Origin: an uncultured Lentisphaeria bacterium | GTDB taxonomy: Bacteria > Verrucomicrobiota > Lentisphaeria > Victivallales > Victivallaceae | Reading direction: 5' to 3' | Assembly (NCBI GenBank): GCA_903840185.1 | Contig: CAIMFA010000511.1 | Location: 1-33,254, forward strand | Length of the DNA stretch: 33,254 nucleotides | In this document: positions 22,433-31,298 of the stretch, piece by piece | Position numbering within the stretch: the first letter of the stretch is position 1 | How the letters are laid out: each line of letters starts with the position of its first letter | Notes under the pieces: model-generated | Databases searched by the model: none | Told to the model about the DNA's origin: nothing | What the model saw: the letters and a program-made list of their open reading frames with translations, nothing else | Translations under genes and position numbers: made by a program

Positions 22433-25054
22433 ATGGATCTTCAATTCAGTTCCGGAAACGAGTCGCTGGATCATGTTCTTGGCGGCATCCGCCAGGGCGA
22501 TAATTGTGTCTGGCAGGTTGACCATATTGAGAACTACCGTTATTTCGTCAATGCGTTTGTCCGGAAAGCCGCCGCTGACGGAAAGAAGATCATCTATTTC
22601 CGTTTCGCCCCGCATGAATCCCTGATTCCGGCAGATGTCCAAGTGAATGAGTATAAGTTCGAACCGGAAAAAGGGTTTGAAAACTTTTTGATCGGTATTC
22701 TGGATGTCATTGACGAACACGGAACCGGGGGCTGTTATGTTTTCGATTCGCTTTCCGACCTGGCGGCGGACTGGAACTGCGACCGGATGCTGGGATGCTT
22801 CTTCATGCTGGTCTGTCCGCATCTGTACAAACTTGATACCGTGGCGTATTTTGTCATCATCCGCAATATGCACGGCCCGCTGGCCACCGACATCATCCAT
22901 AACACCGCCCAGGTGGTGATTGACATCTACGCGGGCAAAGAGCACACTTACATTCAGCCGATAAAGGTTAAGAACCGCTATTCGCCGACGCTGTACATGC
23001 TGCACATCCGCCGCGACGACGTGTTTATGCCGGAAACCCGCAGTTATGTCGTGTCAAAGATTCTCGGCGGCATCGAACAGCCCTGGCTGAACTTTGCCAT
23101 TGACCGTCCCGGTATCTGGACCAACATCATTATCAACGCCAAACGCCTGCATGACCAGCTGCAGTCCGGCACCATCAGCCTGCCGCCGGAAGCTGACCGC
23201 GAAGCGTTGCGCCGGAAGCTCATCCGGATGATGATCACGGAGGATGAATCGGTTTTCAAATTAAGCTGCAAATACTTTGAACTGGGCGATCTGATCGCCA
23301 TCGCCAAACGGATGATCGGCACCGGCCTGATCGGGGGCAAATCCGTCGGCATGCTGCTGGCCCAGTCCATCATGAAAAAGGCCGACCCCAAATGGGAGAC
23401 CAGGCTGGAGCCGCACGACTCTTTCTTCATCGGCTCCGACGTATTCTACACTTACATCATCCAGAACGACTGCTGGTGGGATCTGCGCCGGATCAAACGT
23501 TCGACCGGCGACTTTTCCGCCGCCGCTGAATTCAGGCGCAAAATCATGCATGGGCATTTCCCGAAAGACGTCGAGGAACGGTTCAAGCTGATGTTGAATT
23601 ATTACGGGCAGAGCCCGATTATCGTGCGTTCCAGCAGCCTGCTGGAGGATGCCTACGGCAATGCGTTCTCCGGCAAATATGAGAGTTATTTCTGCGTCAA
23701 CCGCGGCTCGCCGGAGGAGCGCATGGAGGCATTCACCGAGGCGGTCAGGAACGTTTATGCCAGCACCATGAACGAAAACGCGCTGGCATACCGGCTGCAC
23801 AAGGGGCTGCTGGAAAAAGAGGAGCGCATGGGGCTGCTGGTTCAGCGCGTATCCGGCAACTTCCACGAACATTCCTATTTTCCGCAAATCGCCGGGGTCG
23901 GCTACTCATTCAATCCATTCGCCTGGAATAAGAAGATCGATCCCTCCAAAGGGGTTTTGCGCATGGTCTTCGGCCTGGGCACGCGGGCAGTGGAGCAGCA
24001 TGCGGGCGACCATACCCGGATCGTGGCGATCAACCAGCCGCTACTGCGCCCGGAATCCGGCGCCGGCCAGATCGGGAAATACAGCCAGAAAATCATGGAC
24101 ATCCTGAGTTTCAATTCCAACAAACCGGAATCCGTCAAATTCAGCGATATCGCCGGCAATGAAAATATTCCGGCGCTGTCGCTTTTCGCTTCAAAAGACG
24201 AGGAGATGCTGGAGCGGGCGAAGCAGATGAACGTCAAAAAAGTCTTCCCGTGGATATTGTCTTTTGAAAAACTGCTCACCTGTACGGAATTTATTCAGGA
24301 CATGGGGGAAATCCTCAAAACGCTGGAAGAAGCCTACAGCCATCCGGTGGACATCGAATACTCGGCCAACTTCGTCAATGAGGAGGAATACCGGATCAAC
24401 ATCCTGCAATGCCGCCCGTTTCATTTTACCGGCAACGGCAAAGAACTGGCTGCCACGCATAACATCCAGGACGAGAATATCCTGCTCCGGACATTCGACC
24501 CGCTGCTGGGGCAGAGCAAATACGATCCGGTCGGCAAAATCATTTATATCGAGCCGGAGCGCTACAGTTCAATGTCCATCCAGGACCGCTACGCCGTCGC
24601 CCGGCTGATCGGCGGGATCACGAACCATTTCACCCATGACGATAATATCATGCTGATCGGTCCCGGCCGCTGGGGCACGGCGATGCCGTCGCTGGGCATT
24701 CCGGTCAATTTCAATGAAATCAAGAATGTCTCCGTGCTGTGCGAACTGGCGCTGATGCACGAGAATCTCAGTCCGGATATTTCACTGGGAACGCATTTTT
24801 TCAACGATCTGGTGGAAATGCAGATCATGTATATATCCATGAACATAATGAGTCCAGGCAACCTGTTCAACCGCCATTTCATCACGGGCGCGCACAACCT
24901 GCTGCCGGACATCATTCCCGCCGGCGCCGCCATGGCGGATACGGTTTTCGTCGTTGACGCCGCTTCCATCAAACAGGATTACGCCTGCTATATTCATGCC
25001 GACACGGTGAAACAGAAGGGTATGGTTTTTTTCCGGAAAGGAGACGAAAAATGA
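22433..25054 (+). CDS. PEP/pyruvate-binding (PPDK N-terminal) domain protein with degenerate KaiC-like N-terminus
   Basis: An 873-aa protein. Residues ~1-230 resemble a KaiC/RecA fold (SSGNESLDHVLGGIRQGDN, Walker-B-like CYVFDSLSDLAADW), but the P-loop is absent (WQVDHIENYRYF follows GDN). Residues ~300-690 contain a PPDK/PEP-synthase ATP-grasp domain: GLIGGKSVGMLLAQS, SPIIVRSSSLLEDAYGNAFS, LVQRVSG and the metal-site-like INILQCRPF. The region where PEP synthases carry the swivelling histidine (TSHAA-type motif) reads ARLIGGITNHF..GTAMPSLGIP with no such motif, and no C-terminal PEP/pyruvate TIM barrel is evident. Complete PPDK chemistry is therefore doubtful; it may phosphorylate or bind another partner. 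Its stop overlaps the start of the decarboxylase gene (ATGA). Confidence 0.85.
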   Translation: MDLQFSSGNESLDHVLGGIRQGDNCVWQVDHIENYRYFVNAFVRKAAADGKKIIYFRFAPHESLIPADVQVNEYKFEPEKGFENFLIGILDVIDEHGTGGCYVFDSLSDLAADWNCDRMLGCFFMLVCPHLYKLDTVAYFVIIRNMHGPLATDIIHNTAQVVIDIYAGKEHTYIQPIKVKNRYSPTLYMLHIRRDDVFMPETRSYVVSKILGGIEQPWLNFAIDRPGIWTNIIINAKRLHDQLQSGTISLPPEADREALRRKLIRMMITEDESVFKLSCKYFELGDLIAIAKRMIGTGLIGGKSVGMLLAQSIMKKADPKWETRLEPHDSFFIGSDVFYTYIIQNDCWWDLRRIKRSTGDFSAAAEFRRKIMHGHFPKDVEERFKLMLNYYGQSPIIVRSSSLLEDAYGNAFSGKYESYFCVNRGSPEERMEAFTEAVRNVYASTMNENALAYRLHKGLLEKEERMGLLVQRVSGNFHEHSYFPQIAGVGYSFNPFAWNKKIDPSKGVLRMVFGLGTRAVEQHAGDHTRIVAINQPLLRPESGAGQIGKYSQKIMDILSFNSNKPESVKFSDIAGNENIPALSLFASKDEEMLERAKQMNVKKVFPWILSFEKLLTCTEFIQDMGEILKTLEEAYSHPVDIEYSANFVNEEEYRINILQCRPFHFTGNGKELAATHNIQDENILLRTFDPLLGQSKYDPVGKIIYIEPERYSSMSIQDRYAVARLIGGITNHFTHDDNIMLIGPGRWGTAMPSLGIPVNFNEIKNVSVLCELALMHENLSPDISLGTHFFNDLVEMQIMYISMNIMSPGNLFNRHFITGAHNLLPDIIPAGAAMADTVFVVDAASIKQDYACYIHADTVKQKGMVFFRKGDEK

Positions 25055-26697
25055 ATCGAAGCATTGTGCAGTATTTACTGGACAGCATCAAACCGCTGGG
25101 CATTAAAGACGTCTTCGGAGTGCCGGGGGATTTTTCATTTCCGCTGAGCGACGCGGTCTGCAATGACCCGGAGCTGCGCTGGATCGGCAACTGCAACGAG
25201 CTTAACGCCGCCTATGCCGCCGACGGTTACGCCAGAATCAACGGTTTTGCCGCGCTGGCGACGACATTCGGAGTCGGGGAACTTTCCGCCCTTTGCGGCG
25301 TTGCCGGGGCTTACGCCGAGCATCTGCCGGTAATCCATATCGTCGGCATACCGCCGACAAAAACCATGCTGAATAAACGGATAGTCCATCATACGTTCGG
25401 CACCGGCAATTTTGAAATCTTCAAACAGGCTTCCGCCAATATGGTTTGCGCCGCCGCGACCCTGACCCCGGAGAATGCCGTTTCCGAAATCAAACGGGTG
25501 CTTGAGGCGGCGGTCTACCATCACCGGCCGGTATATTTCGCCATTCCGCAGGATTACGGCAATCTGCCGGTCATCGGGCAGGAGGAGATTGGAGCATTGA
25601 CCATTCCGCAAAGCGACCAGGCGACATTGCGGGAGGCCGTTGCCGCAATCCTGGACAGATTAGCAAAAGCGGCATCACCGGTTATTCTGGCCGGCTACCT
25701 GATCCGGCGCCTGAATCTGCAGGATACGGCAACCAGACTGATTGAAAAGACGAATCTGCCGTTTGCGACAATGTTTATGGATAAAACCACGCTGGATGAA
25801 TCGCTCAAACAGTATATCGGTATTTATGACGGCAGAATCATGAATCAGGAAGTCAGGGATTTTGTCGAAAACTGCGACTGCGTGTTAAATATCGGCGCGC
25901 TCTGGAGCGACTTCAACACCGGGGTTTTCAGCGCAAATATCGACCGGACGAAGATGATTTCCATCATGCATCATCATGTGACCGCCGGTTATGCGGCATA
26001 CGTGAATGTCGAGATGGAGGATGTTCTCAACGGCCTGCTGCAACTGGCCGGACCGGAAACCGCAGTCCGCGCAGAGGTCAAAAAACTCGGGCCGCCGCAG
26101 GGGCTTCCGGACGCAAAGATTACTCCGGACTACTTCTATCCCGCGCTGGAGGGATTTTTTAAACCCGGGGACATCGTGGTGGCTGAGACCGGAACCGTAT
26201 CCATGGGCCTGGGTTTCGCCAAAATGCCGGAAAACGCAATGTTCCTGAACCAGACGTTGTGGTGTTCAATCGGCTGGGCGACGCCTGCGGCGCTGGGCGC
26301 GGCCATTGCCGCTCCCGGACGGCGCGTGGTGTTGATCACCGGCGACGGTTCGCATCAATTTACAGCCCAGGAAATAAGCCAGTTTGCCCGCTTCGGACTG
26401 AAACCGGTGATTATTGTACTCAATAACGACGGCTATCTGATTGAGCGGCTGTTGTGCAAAAATCCCGACATCTACTACAACGATCTGGCGCAGTGGGAGT
26501 ATACAAAACTGCCGGAGGCGTTCGGCGGCAAAGACTGGCTGTCGGTTAAAGTCACAAAAAATGGCGAACTCGAAAACGCGCTCAGGCAAATCGGGGAAAG
26601 CGGCTGCGCCGCTTATGTTGAGGTCTGCATGGACAAAATGGCAGCCTCGGAGCTGGCGGTAAAGATCCACGATTCGATAAAGAATCTGTATTCATAA
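25051..26697 (+). CDS. Thiamine-diphosphate 2-oxo acid decarboxylase, pyruvate/indolepyruvate decarboxylase type
   Basis: A 548-aa ThDP enzyme in the usual three-domain order. Residues known as catalytic in Zymomonas PDC fall at the same numbers: D27 in FGVPGDF, E50 in GNCNELNAAYAADGYAR, and H113-H114 in VHHTFG. The C-terminal ThDP motif is GDGSHQFTAQEISQF to LNNDGY, and the catalytic C-terminal Glu is in DGYLIERL. Non-oxidative decarboxylation of a 2-oxo acid to an aldehyde is strongly supported; pyruvate, phenylpyruvate or indolepyruvate as substrate is not resolved. It overlaps the PPDK-like gene by 4 bp, so the two are made together. No alcohol or aldehyde dehydrogenase lies alongside. 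The GAAAGGAGACGAAA stretch provides the ribosome site. Confidence 0.93.
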   Translation: MNRSIVQYLLDSIKPLGIKDVFGVPGDFSFPLSDAVCNDPELRWIGNCNELNAAYAADGYARINGFAALATTFGVGELSALCGVAGAYAEHLPVIHIVGIPPTKTMLNKRIVHHTFGTGNFEIFKQASANMVCAAATLTPENAVSEIKRVLEAAVYHHRPVYFAIPQDYGNLPVIGQEEIGALTIPQSDQATLREAVAAILDRLAKAASPVILAGYLIRRLNLQDTATRLIEKTNLPFATMFMDKTTLDESLKQYIGIYDGRIMNQEVRDFVENCDCVLNIGALWSDFNTGVFSANIDRTKMISIMHHHVTAGYAAYVNVEMEDVLNGLLQLAGPETAVRAEVKKLGPPQGLPDAKITPDYFYPALEGFFKPGDIVVAETGTVSMGLGFAKMPENAMFLNQTLWCSIGWATPAALGAAIAAPGRRVVLITGDGSHQFTAQEISQFARFGLKPVIIVLNNDGYLIERLLCKNPDIYYNDLAQWEYTKLPEAFGGKDWLSVKVTKNGELENALRQIGESGCAAYVEVCMDKMAASELAVKIHDSIKNLYS

Positions 26698-26792
26698 CAG
26701 TATACAGATTGGACAAATATGAGATTAGAGGCTATTTTTAGTCAATCGGCTGATAATCAATAAATTAGACATATCTGGAAGGAAGTCTGATA

Positions 26793-27488
26793 ATGACAAA
26801 TTTTATAATCGTGCTTTCAGCAGTTCTAACACTGGCGACCGGCGGCCTGCAGCCGCTGGCAACAGGAGGCGGCGGTACGGCCGCAACGGTGAAAAACTCC
26901 GCTATCACCAATACCAACCAGAATGTGGAAAACAAAGCATCCGATAATTCCACGATCAATTCCGGTATCAGCGCCCGCGGCGCGACGATCAAAAACTCAA
27001 CCATTATCAACACGAATCAGGGCGTCAACAATACCGCCGCCAAAGATTCTAAAATCAACTCCGGCATCATCGCCGACGGCGCGACGATCACAAACAGCAA
27101 ACTGATGCAGAACGCCAATATCCAGGTGAATAATCTGGCGCTGAACGAATCCAGAATCAATTCGGGCATTGAAGCCGAAATGGCGGAACTGAAAGAAGCC
27201 AATATAACCAATATCAACTCTCAGGTAAACAACACCGCGCTGAGCGGGTCAAAAATAAATTCCGGGGTTATTTTAAATGGCGCCAATGTAAAAAATTCGA
27301 CCATCGCCAATAAAAACACCAACGTCAACAATCTTGCGATCAAAGACTCGATAATCAATTCAGGCATCGACGCCACCGGCGCAGTGATAAAAAACGCTAA
27401 AATCAGCAACGACAATACCAAGGTGGACAATACCGCGACCAATAAATCAAAGGTCAATTCCGGCGTTGATCTTGGCGGACAGGAGTAA
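26793..27488 (+). CDS. Asn-rich protein of six 33-residue repeats, putative beta-solenoid
   Basis: 231 aa. After a short hydrophobic N-terminus (MTNFIIVLSAVLTLATGG, an unusual signal lacking a basic n-region) and a Gly-rich segment, six repeats of about 33 residues run to the end. The consensus is (I/V)KNSxIxNxNxxVNNxAxxxSxINSGIxAxGA. Each splits into two ~16-residue halves (..NSTI.N.N..VNN.A / ..S.INSGI...GA), as expected for two coils of a beta-solenoid with Asn ladders. No cysteine is present. I recognise no family. Surface fibre, amyloid-like or structural roles are possible. GGAAGGAAG precedes the ATG. It lies 95 bp after the decarboxylase gene and heads a group with the next two genes. 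Confidence 0.85.
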   Translation: MTNFIIVLSAVLTLATGGLQPLATGGGGTAATVKNSAITNTNQNVENKASDNSTINSGISARGATIKNSTIINTNQGVNNTAAKDSKINSGIIADGATITNSKLMQNANIQVNNLALNESRINSGIEAEMAELKEANITNINSQVNNTALSGSKINSGVILNGANVKNSTIANKNTNVNNLAIKDSIINSGIDATGAVIKNAKISNDNTKVDNTATNKSKVNSGVDLGGQE

Positions 27489-27494
27489 TCCAAG

Positions 27495-27554
27495 GCGGGC
27501 TTTGCCCGCAACCCGAAATACAGGGAAGTCAGGAGTCAGAAGTCAGGAGTCAGA
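27495..27554. repeat. Small hairpin and AGTCAGG/AGTCAGA heptamer repeat
   Basis: GCGGGC-TTT-GCCCGC (27495-27509) is a perfect 6-bp hairpin without a T-run, just after the repeat-protein stop. Four tandem heptamers AGTCAGG, AGTCAGA, AGTCAGG, AGTCAGA follow at 27527-27554. Together they fill most of the 130-bp gap to the next gene. Confidence 0.8.
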
Positions 27555-27618
27555 ATAAAGCTTAAAACCAGAGACCAATAACCAATAAAACTATAGAAAT
27601 CTAAAACAAAGATATAAT

Positions 27619-28194
27619 ATGAGAACAACACAAATGATAAATTTAAAAACAGTGATGAGCATGTTTGCCCTGCTGGTTTCGGTTTCATTGTATTCCGGCG
27701 AATCGGATTCAAAAAACTATTCGGACTGGGATAAAAATATTGTTAAAGCTTACAACAGCAATCCGAGAAATACGGCGGAAGTGTATGCCAATTCCATGCT
27801 CATCCTGGAAAAGGCTTCCAAAGAGGAGAACACCAACGGCACGGCCTGGCAGTTGAAGGCACGGAAACTGATTACGGTATCGTGTTTCTATGAATGTACT
27901 CAGGCCATTGACAAAAAGCTCTACAAGCAGGCGTATATCTGGGCGAAACGCGGCGAAAAAAACGGGACGGCATTTGGCAAAGTCGGCGAAGTGCCGGTCA
28001 AAAACCTTTATGACTATTTAACTTTCGCGACTAAAGAATTGCAGGAAACCCCGATGGTGAAAAACAGCAGTCCGGATGAACTGGCGCTGCGGGAACTCAT
28101 CTCCAGGGGAACAGTTTTAATGGCGCAATTACAGAACGGCTCAAGTTTTCTTATAGAAGGCGTCAGTTTCGTTTTGCCGGTCAATATTTTGTGA
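27619..28194 (+). CDS. Secreted protein of unknown function
   Basis: 191 aa with a signal peptide (INLKTVMSMFALLVSVSLYSG, cleavage near residues 27-30). The start may be ATG 27619 or the in-frame ATG 27634, which gives a tighter signal; neither has a good ribosome site. The mature part is mostly helical, with a TPR-like feel (NTAEVYANSMLILEKASKEE; LYKQAYIWAKRGEKNGTAFG). It contains SCFYEC and ends in hydrophobic FLIEGVSFVLPVNIL, which could insert in or lie on a membrane. I do not recognise a family. It is followed by the LCAT-like lipoprotein after 28 bp, which suggests a joint envelope role. Confidence 0.8.
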   Translation: MRTTQMINLKTVMSMFALLVSVSLYSGESDSKNYSDWDKNIVKAYNSNPRNTAEVYANSMLILEKASKEENTNGTAWQLKARKLITVSCFYECTQAIDKKLYKQAYIWAKRGEKNGTAFGKVGEVPVKNLYDYLTFATKELQETPMVKNSSPDELALRELISRGTVLMAQLQNGSSFLIEGVSFVLPVNIL

Positions 28195-28222
28195 AAAACA
28201 ACCACTACGGAGAGAATAGATA

Positions 28223-29803
28223 ATGTTTAAATATGCCGCCGGTCTGATTGCCGTATGCATTCCGCTGATCTTTTTAAATCTTGGCTGTTCCTCCGTCGGC
28301 TCCTACCAGTCCAAGGAAGTCACCGATAAATCCATCCGCAACAATATTCTCCAGCAATGCTCGCAGTATGAGGGGCCGATGCGCAATCCGGTGATCGTCA
28401 TTCACGGCTTTCTCGGTTCAAAACTGCGCAAAACCGCGGACGGCAGGGAAATCTGGGGATCGTTCAGCCCGCTGGATTCGGTGTTCGGACCTTACGATCA
28501 GCAGATCCGGGATTTGGCCTGCAAAATGTCCAAGGGCAGCAGCCTGACGGAACTGGATAAAACCGTTGAGCCATACTCGTTCCTGGAGATGGTGAAAGTT
28601 CAATTCCTGGGGATTCCGGTCAATGTAAACGCTTACGAAGACATGCTGTCCATCCTGCGGAATTCCGGATATACTCAATATGAAAGACCGCTGCCGGAGG
28701 GCAAACACTTCTATTCTCTTTTCCCTTACTATTACGACTGGCGCCGCGACCTGCCGTATAATGCCGCCAGGCTGCACGAGTATATCCTGGAGAAAAGAGC
28801 CTATCTGCAGAAGAACTACGAAAAACTTTACGGGCTCAAGAACTATGACGTCCAGTTCGATATCGTGGCGCATTCGATGGGCGGACTGCTCGCCGGATAC
28901 TATCTGCGCTACGGCGACGCCGACCTGCCGGCGGACGGATCAGCGCCGGAGCTGACCTGGAAAGGCAGCCATTATGTTGACAAAATACTGATTGTCGGCA
29001 CGCCTAACGCCGGATTTCTCGATACCTGCCAGGAATTGATTTACGGCTTGCAGGTGGCCCCCGGCACCCCGACTTTCCCACCGGCGATGCTCGGAACTTT
29101 TGCCACTTACTATCAGATGATGCCGACATACGGTTTCCGTTCCGTGCTGTATGAGGATGACCCCAACGGCGCGGAAGTGGATATTTTCAATCCGGAGGTG
29201 TGGATTCAAATGAAGTGGGGTCTGGCTGACCCAGCCCAGGACAAATACCTGCAAATACTGCTGCCGGATGTTAAAGACCCGCAGGAAAGACGCGCCATAG
29301 CTCTCGACCATCTGACCAAATGCCTGCGCCGGGCAAAGCAATTTTCGGCCGCGATGCAGGTGAAAGCCAGACCGCCGGATAATGTCGCATTATTCCTCTT
29401 CGCCGGCGATGCGATAGAGACCAGCCGCACGGCGACGGTCAACCGCAAAACCGGGGAATTCAAGGTCGTTGAATACGCTCCCGGCGACGGCAAAATCCTT
29501 ACCTCGAGCGCGCTTTTCGATCTGCGTGAAGACGGCTACTGGACGCCGTATCTGCGCTCGCCGATCACCTGGCACGGCACTTTTCTGCTGAACGCCGCCC
29601 ACATGGGAATAACCAAAAGCAGCGCGTTCAACAGCAACGCCTCGTTCTGCCTGCTGGTGACTCCCAGCGTAAAACAGGATAAACGGGATAAAAAGACGCT
29701 CGATCTGCGCCAGGAGCTGCCGAAAACAATCCAGTACCTGGGCGACGGCATGTTCGATGAGAAGAATGATAATCCGGCTCCGGCGGCAAAGCCGGCAAAG
29801 TGA
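28223..29803 (+). CDS. LCAT-like alpha/beta-hydrolase lipoprotein
   Basis: 526 aa. A lipoprotein signal with lipobox NLGC (C22) should anchor it in the membrane. The fold is of the lecithin:cholesterol acyltransferase type: NPVIVIHGFLGSKLR (residues ~55-69, oxyanion region), YDWRRD, nucleophile S218 in VAHSMGG, GTPNAG, then GDGK.LTSSAL in the place of the family's GDGTVP motif (catalytic Asp) and NAAHMGI (catalytic His). It probably cleaves or transfers acyl chains from phospholipids or lipoproteins at the cell envelope; the substrate is not known. GGAGAG precedes the ATG. The C-terminus is Pro/Ala/Lys-rich (PAPAAKPAK). It converges on gcvPB across a 13-bp-stem hairpin. Confidence 0.88.
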   Translation: MFKYAAGLIAVCIPLIFLNLGCSSVGSYQSKEVTDKSIRNNILQQCSQYEGPMRNPVIVIHGFLGSKLRKTADGREIWGSFSPLDSVFGPYDQQIRDLACKMSKGSSLTELDKTVEPYSFLEMVKVQFLGIPVNVNAYEDMLSILRNSGYTQYERPLPEGKHFYSLFPYYYDWRRDLPYNAARLHEYILEKRAYLQKNYEKLYGLKNYDVQFDIVAHSMGGLLAGYYLRYGDADLPADGSAPELTWKGSHYVDKILIVGTPNAGFLDTCQELIYGLQVAPGTPTFPPAMLGTFATYYQMMPTYGFRSVLYEDDPNGAEVDIFNPEVWIQMKWGLADPAQDKYLQILLPDVKDPQERRAIALDHLTKCLRRAKQFSAAMQVKARPPDNVALFLFAGDAIETSRTATVNRKTGEFKVVEYAPGDGKILTSSALFDLREDGYWTPYLRSPITWHGTFLLNAAHMGITKSSAFNSNASFCLLVTPSVKQDKRDKKTLDLRQELPKTIQYLGDGMFDEKNDNPAPAAKPAK

Positions 29804-29808
29804 TATGA

Positions 29809-29837
29809 ATTCCGCTCCGTCACTGACGGAGCGGAAT
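29809..29837. terminator. Perfect 13-bp hairpin between convergent genes
   Basis: ATTCCGCTCCGTC-ACT-GACGGAGCGGAAT. It lies 6 bp after the lipoprotein stop and 10 bp from the gcvPB stop, the right place for a bidirectional terminator, although neither side has a T-run. Confidence 0.75.
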
Positions 29838-29846
29838 CGGGAAAGT

Positions 29847-31298
29847 CTAACCTAAATCGGCTACTACCGGAGTTCTGGCGGCTCTGGTTTCGTCCATCCG
29901 TTTTACCGGAGTCTTCACCGGGGCCTGCTGAATCTGTTCCGGATTCGTCTCGGTCATTTTGGCGATCTCGATCATCGCTTCGATAAAGCTGTCAATCGTA
30001 TCCTTCGACTCGGTCTCGGTCGGCTCGATCATCAGCGCTTCCGGGACAATCAAGGGGAAATATATCGTCGGCGGATGATAACCGCGGTCAATCAGGGCCT
30101 TGGCGATATCCAGCGCGTGGACGCCTTTAGCCACCTGACGGCTTGCGGAAAATACACATTCGTGCATCGAGAAACGGTTATATTTCTGGTCGTAATAAGG
30201 CGCCAGGCGGCAGCGGATGTAATTCGCGTTGAGCACCGCGTTCTCGCTGACTCTCCTGAAGCCTTCCCTGCCCAATGTAAGCATATAAGCATAGGCGCGC
30301 AGGATTATGCCGAAATTGCCGTAGAAAGGCGCAATGTAGCCGATGCTGTCCGGATAGTCATATTCCAGCGCGTAAGTGCCGTCAGAACGCTTGGCGACGC
30401 GGGAAATGGGCAAATACGGAACGAGCTTTTCCGCCACGCCGACCGGACCCGAACCGGGGCCGCCGCCGCCGTGCGGAGTCGAGAACGTTTTATGCAAATT
30501 GACGTGCATCACATCAAAACCCAGATCGCCGGGACGGACCCGCCCGATAATGGCGTTGAAGTTGGCGCCATCGCAGTAGCACAGGCCGCCCGCTTCATGA
30601 ACCAGACGGCAGATTTCCTTGACGTTGGGGTCAAAGAGGCCCAGCGTGTTGGGACAGGTCAGCATCAGGCCGGCGACTTCCGGGCCGAGATGTTTCTTCA
30701 AATCCTCCAGATCCACGTTGCCTTCGCTGTCGGAGGCGATTTCGACAGTGTCAAAACCGGCGACCGCCGCGCTGGCGGGGTTGGTGCCGTGGGCGGCGTC
30801 GGGGATCAGCATGACTTTGCGTCTGTCATCATTGCAGGCTTTATGGTAAGCGGCAATCAGCATGACGCCGGCCAGTTCGCCGTGCGCGCCGGCCAGCGGC
30901 TGCATGGTGCAGGCGGAGAATCCCAGCAGTTCGCTGAGAATGCGCTCCGCTTCGTAAATCACCGCCAGCGCGCCCTGGGTGAGCGCGCCGCCGTGCCGCA
31001 GCTGCGGCAGCAGGGGATGCAGTTCGGCGAATCCCGGCAGCGCCGCGATCCGCTCATGGAATTTCGGATTGTATTTCATGGTGCAGGAGCCGAGCGGATA
31101 GAAATTGGTATCCACGCCCATATTTTTACGGCTCAGCGCGGTAAAATGACGGATTACCTCCTGTTCGGAAACTTCCGGCAGTTCGGCGGATTTTTTCCGG
31201 CGGAACTGCGGCGGAATGGCGTTAACTTCCGGCACATCGGCCTTCGGGATGGAAGATCCTCTGCGACCGCTTCTGCTTATTGAGAATATCAGTTTCAC
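29847..31298 (-). CDS. gcvPB: Glycine dehydrogenase (decarboxylating) subunit 2
   Basis: The C-terminal half of the split P-protein of the glycine cleavage system, which decarboxylates glycine with PLP and passes the aminomethyl group to GcvH. 483 aa is normal. Visible motifs are FYPLGSCTMKYNP, MQPLAGAHGELAG, DAAHGTNPASA, YCDGANFNAI and the PLP lysine K270 in VNLHKTFSTPHGGGGPGSG. The start is GTG at 31298, overlapping the gcvPA stop (GTGA), so the two subunits are translationally coupled, as fits an obligate heteromer. Confidence 0.97.
   Translation of the reverse strand: MKLIFSISRSGRRGSSIPKADVPEVNAIPPQFRRKKSAELPEVSEQEVIRHFTALSRKNMGVDTNFYPLGSCTMKYNPKFHERIAALPGFAELHPLLPQLRHGGALTQGALAVIYEAERILSELLGFSACTMQPLAGAHGELAGVMLIAAYHKACNDDRRKVMLIPDAAHGTNPASAAVAGFDTVEIASDSEGNVDLEDLKKHLGPEVAGLMLTCPNTLGLFDPNVKEICRLVHEAGGLCYCDGANFNAIIGRVRPGDLGFDVMHVNLHKTFSTPHGGGGPGSGPVGVAEKLVPYLPISRVAKRSDGTYALEYDYPDSIGYIAPFYGNFGIILRAYAYMLTLGREGFRRVSENAVLNANYIRCRLAPYYDQKYNRFSMHECVFSASRQVAKGVHALDIAKALIDRGYHPPTIYFPLIVPEALMIEPTETESKDTIDSFIEAMIEIAKMTETNPEQIQQAPVKTPVKRMDETRAARTPVVADLG

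Noticed and set aside
21618-23005. Long minus-strand ORFs (217 and 388 codons) with Ser/Leu/Arg or Cys/Leu/Ala tripeptide repeats
   Set aside because: They are a by-product of the 9-bp array, which keeps frames open; one runs antisense into the PPDK-like gene.
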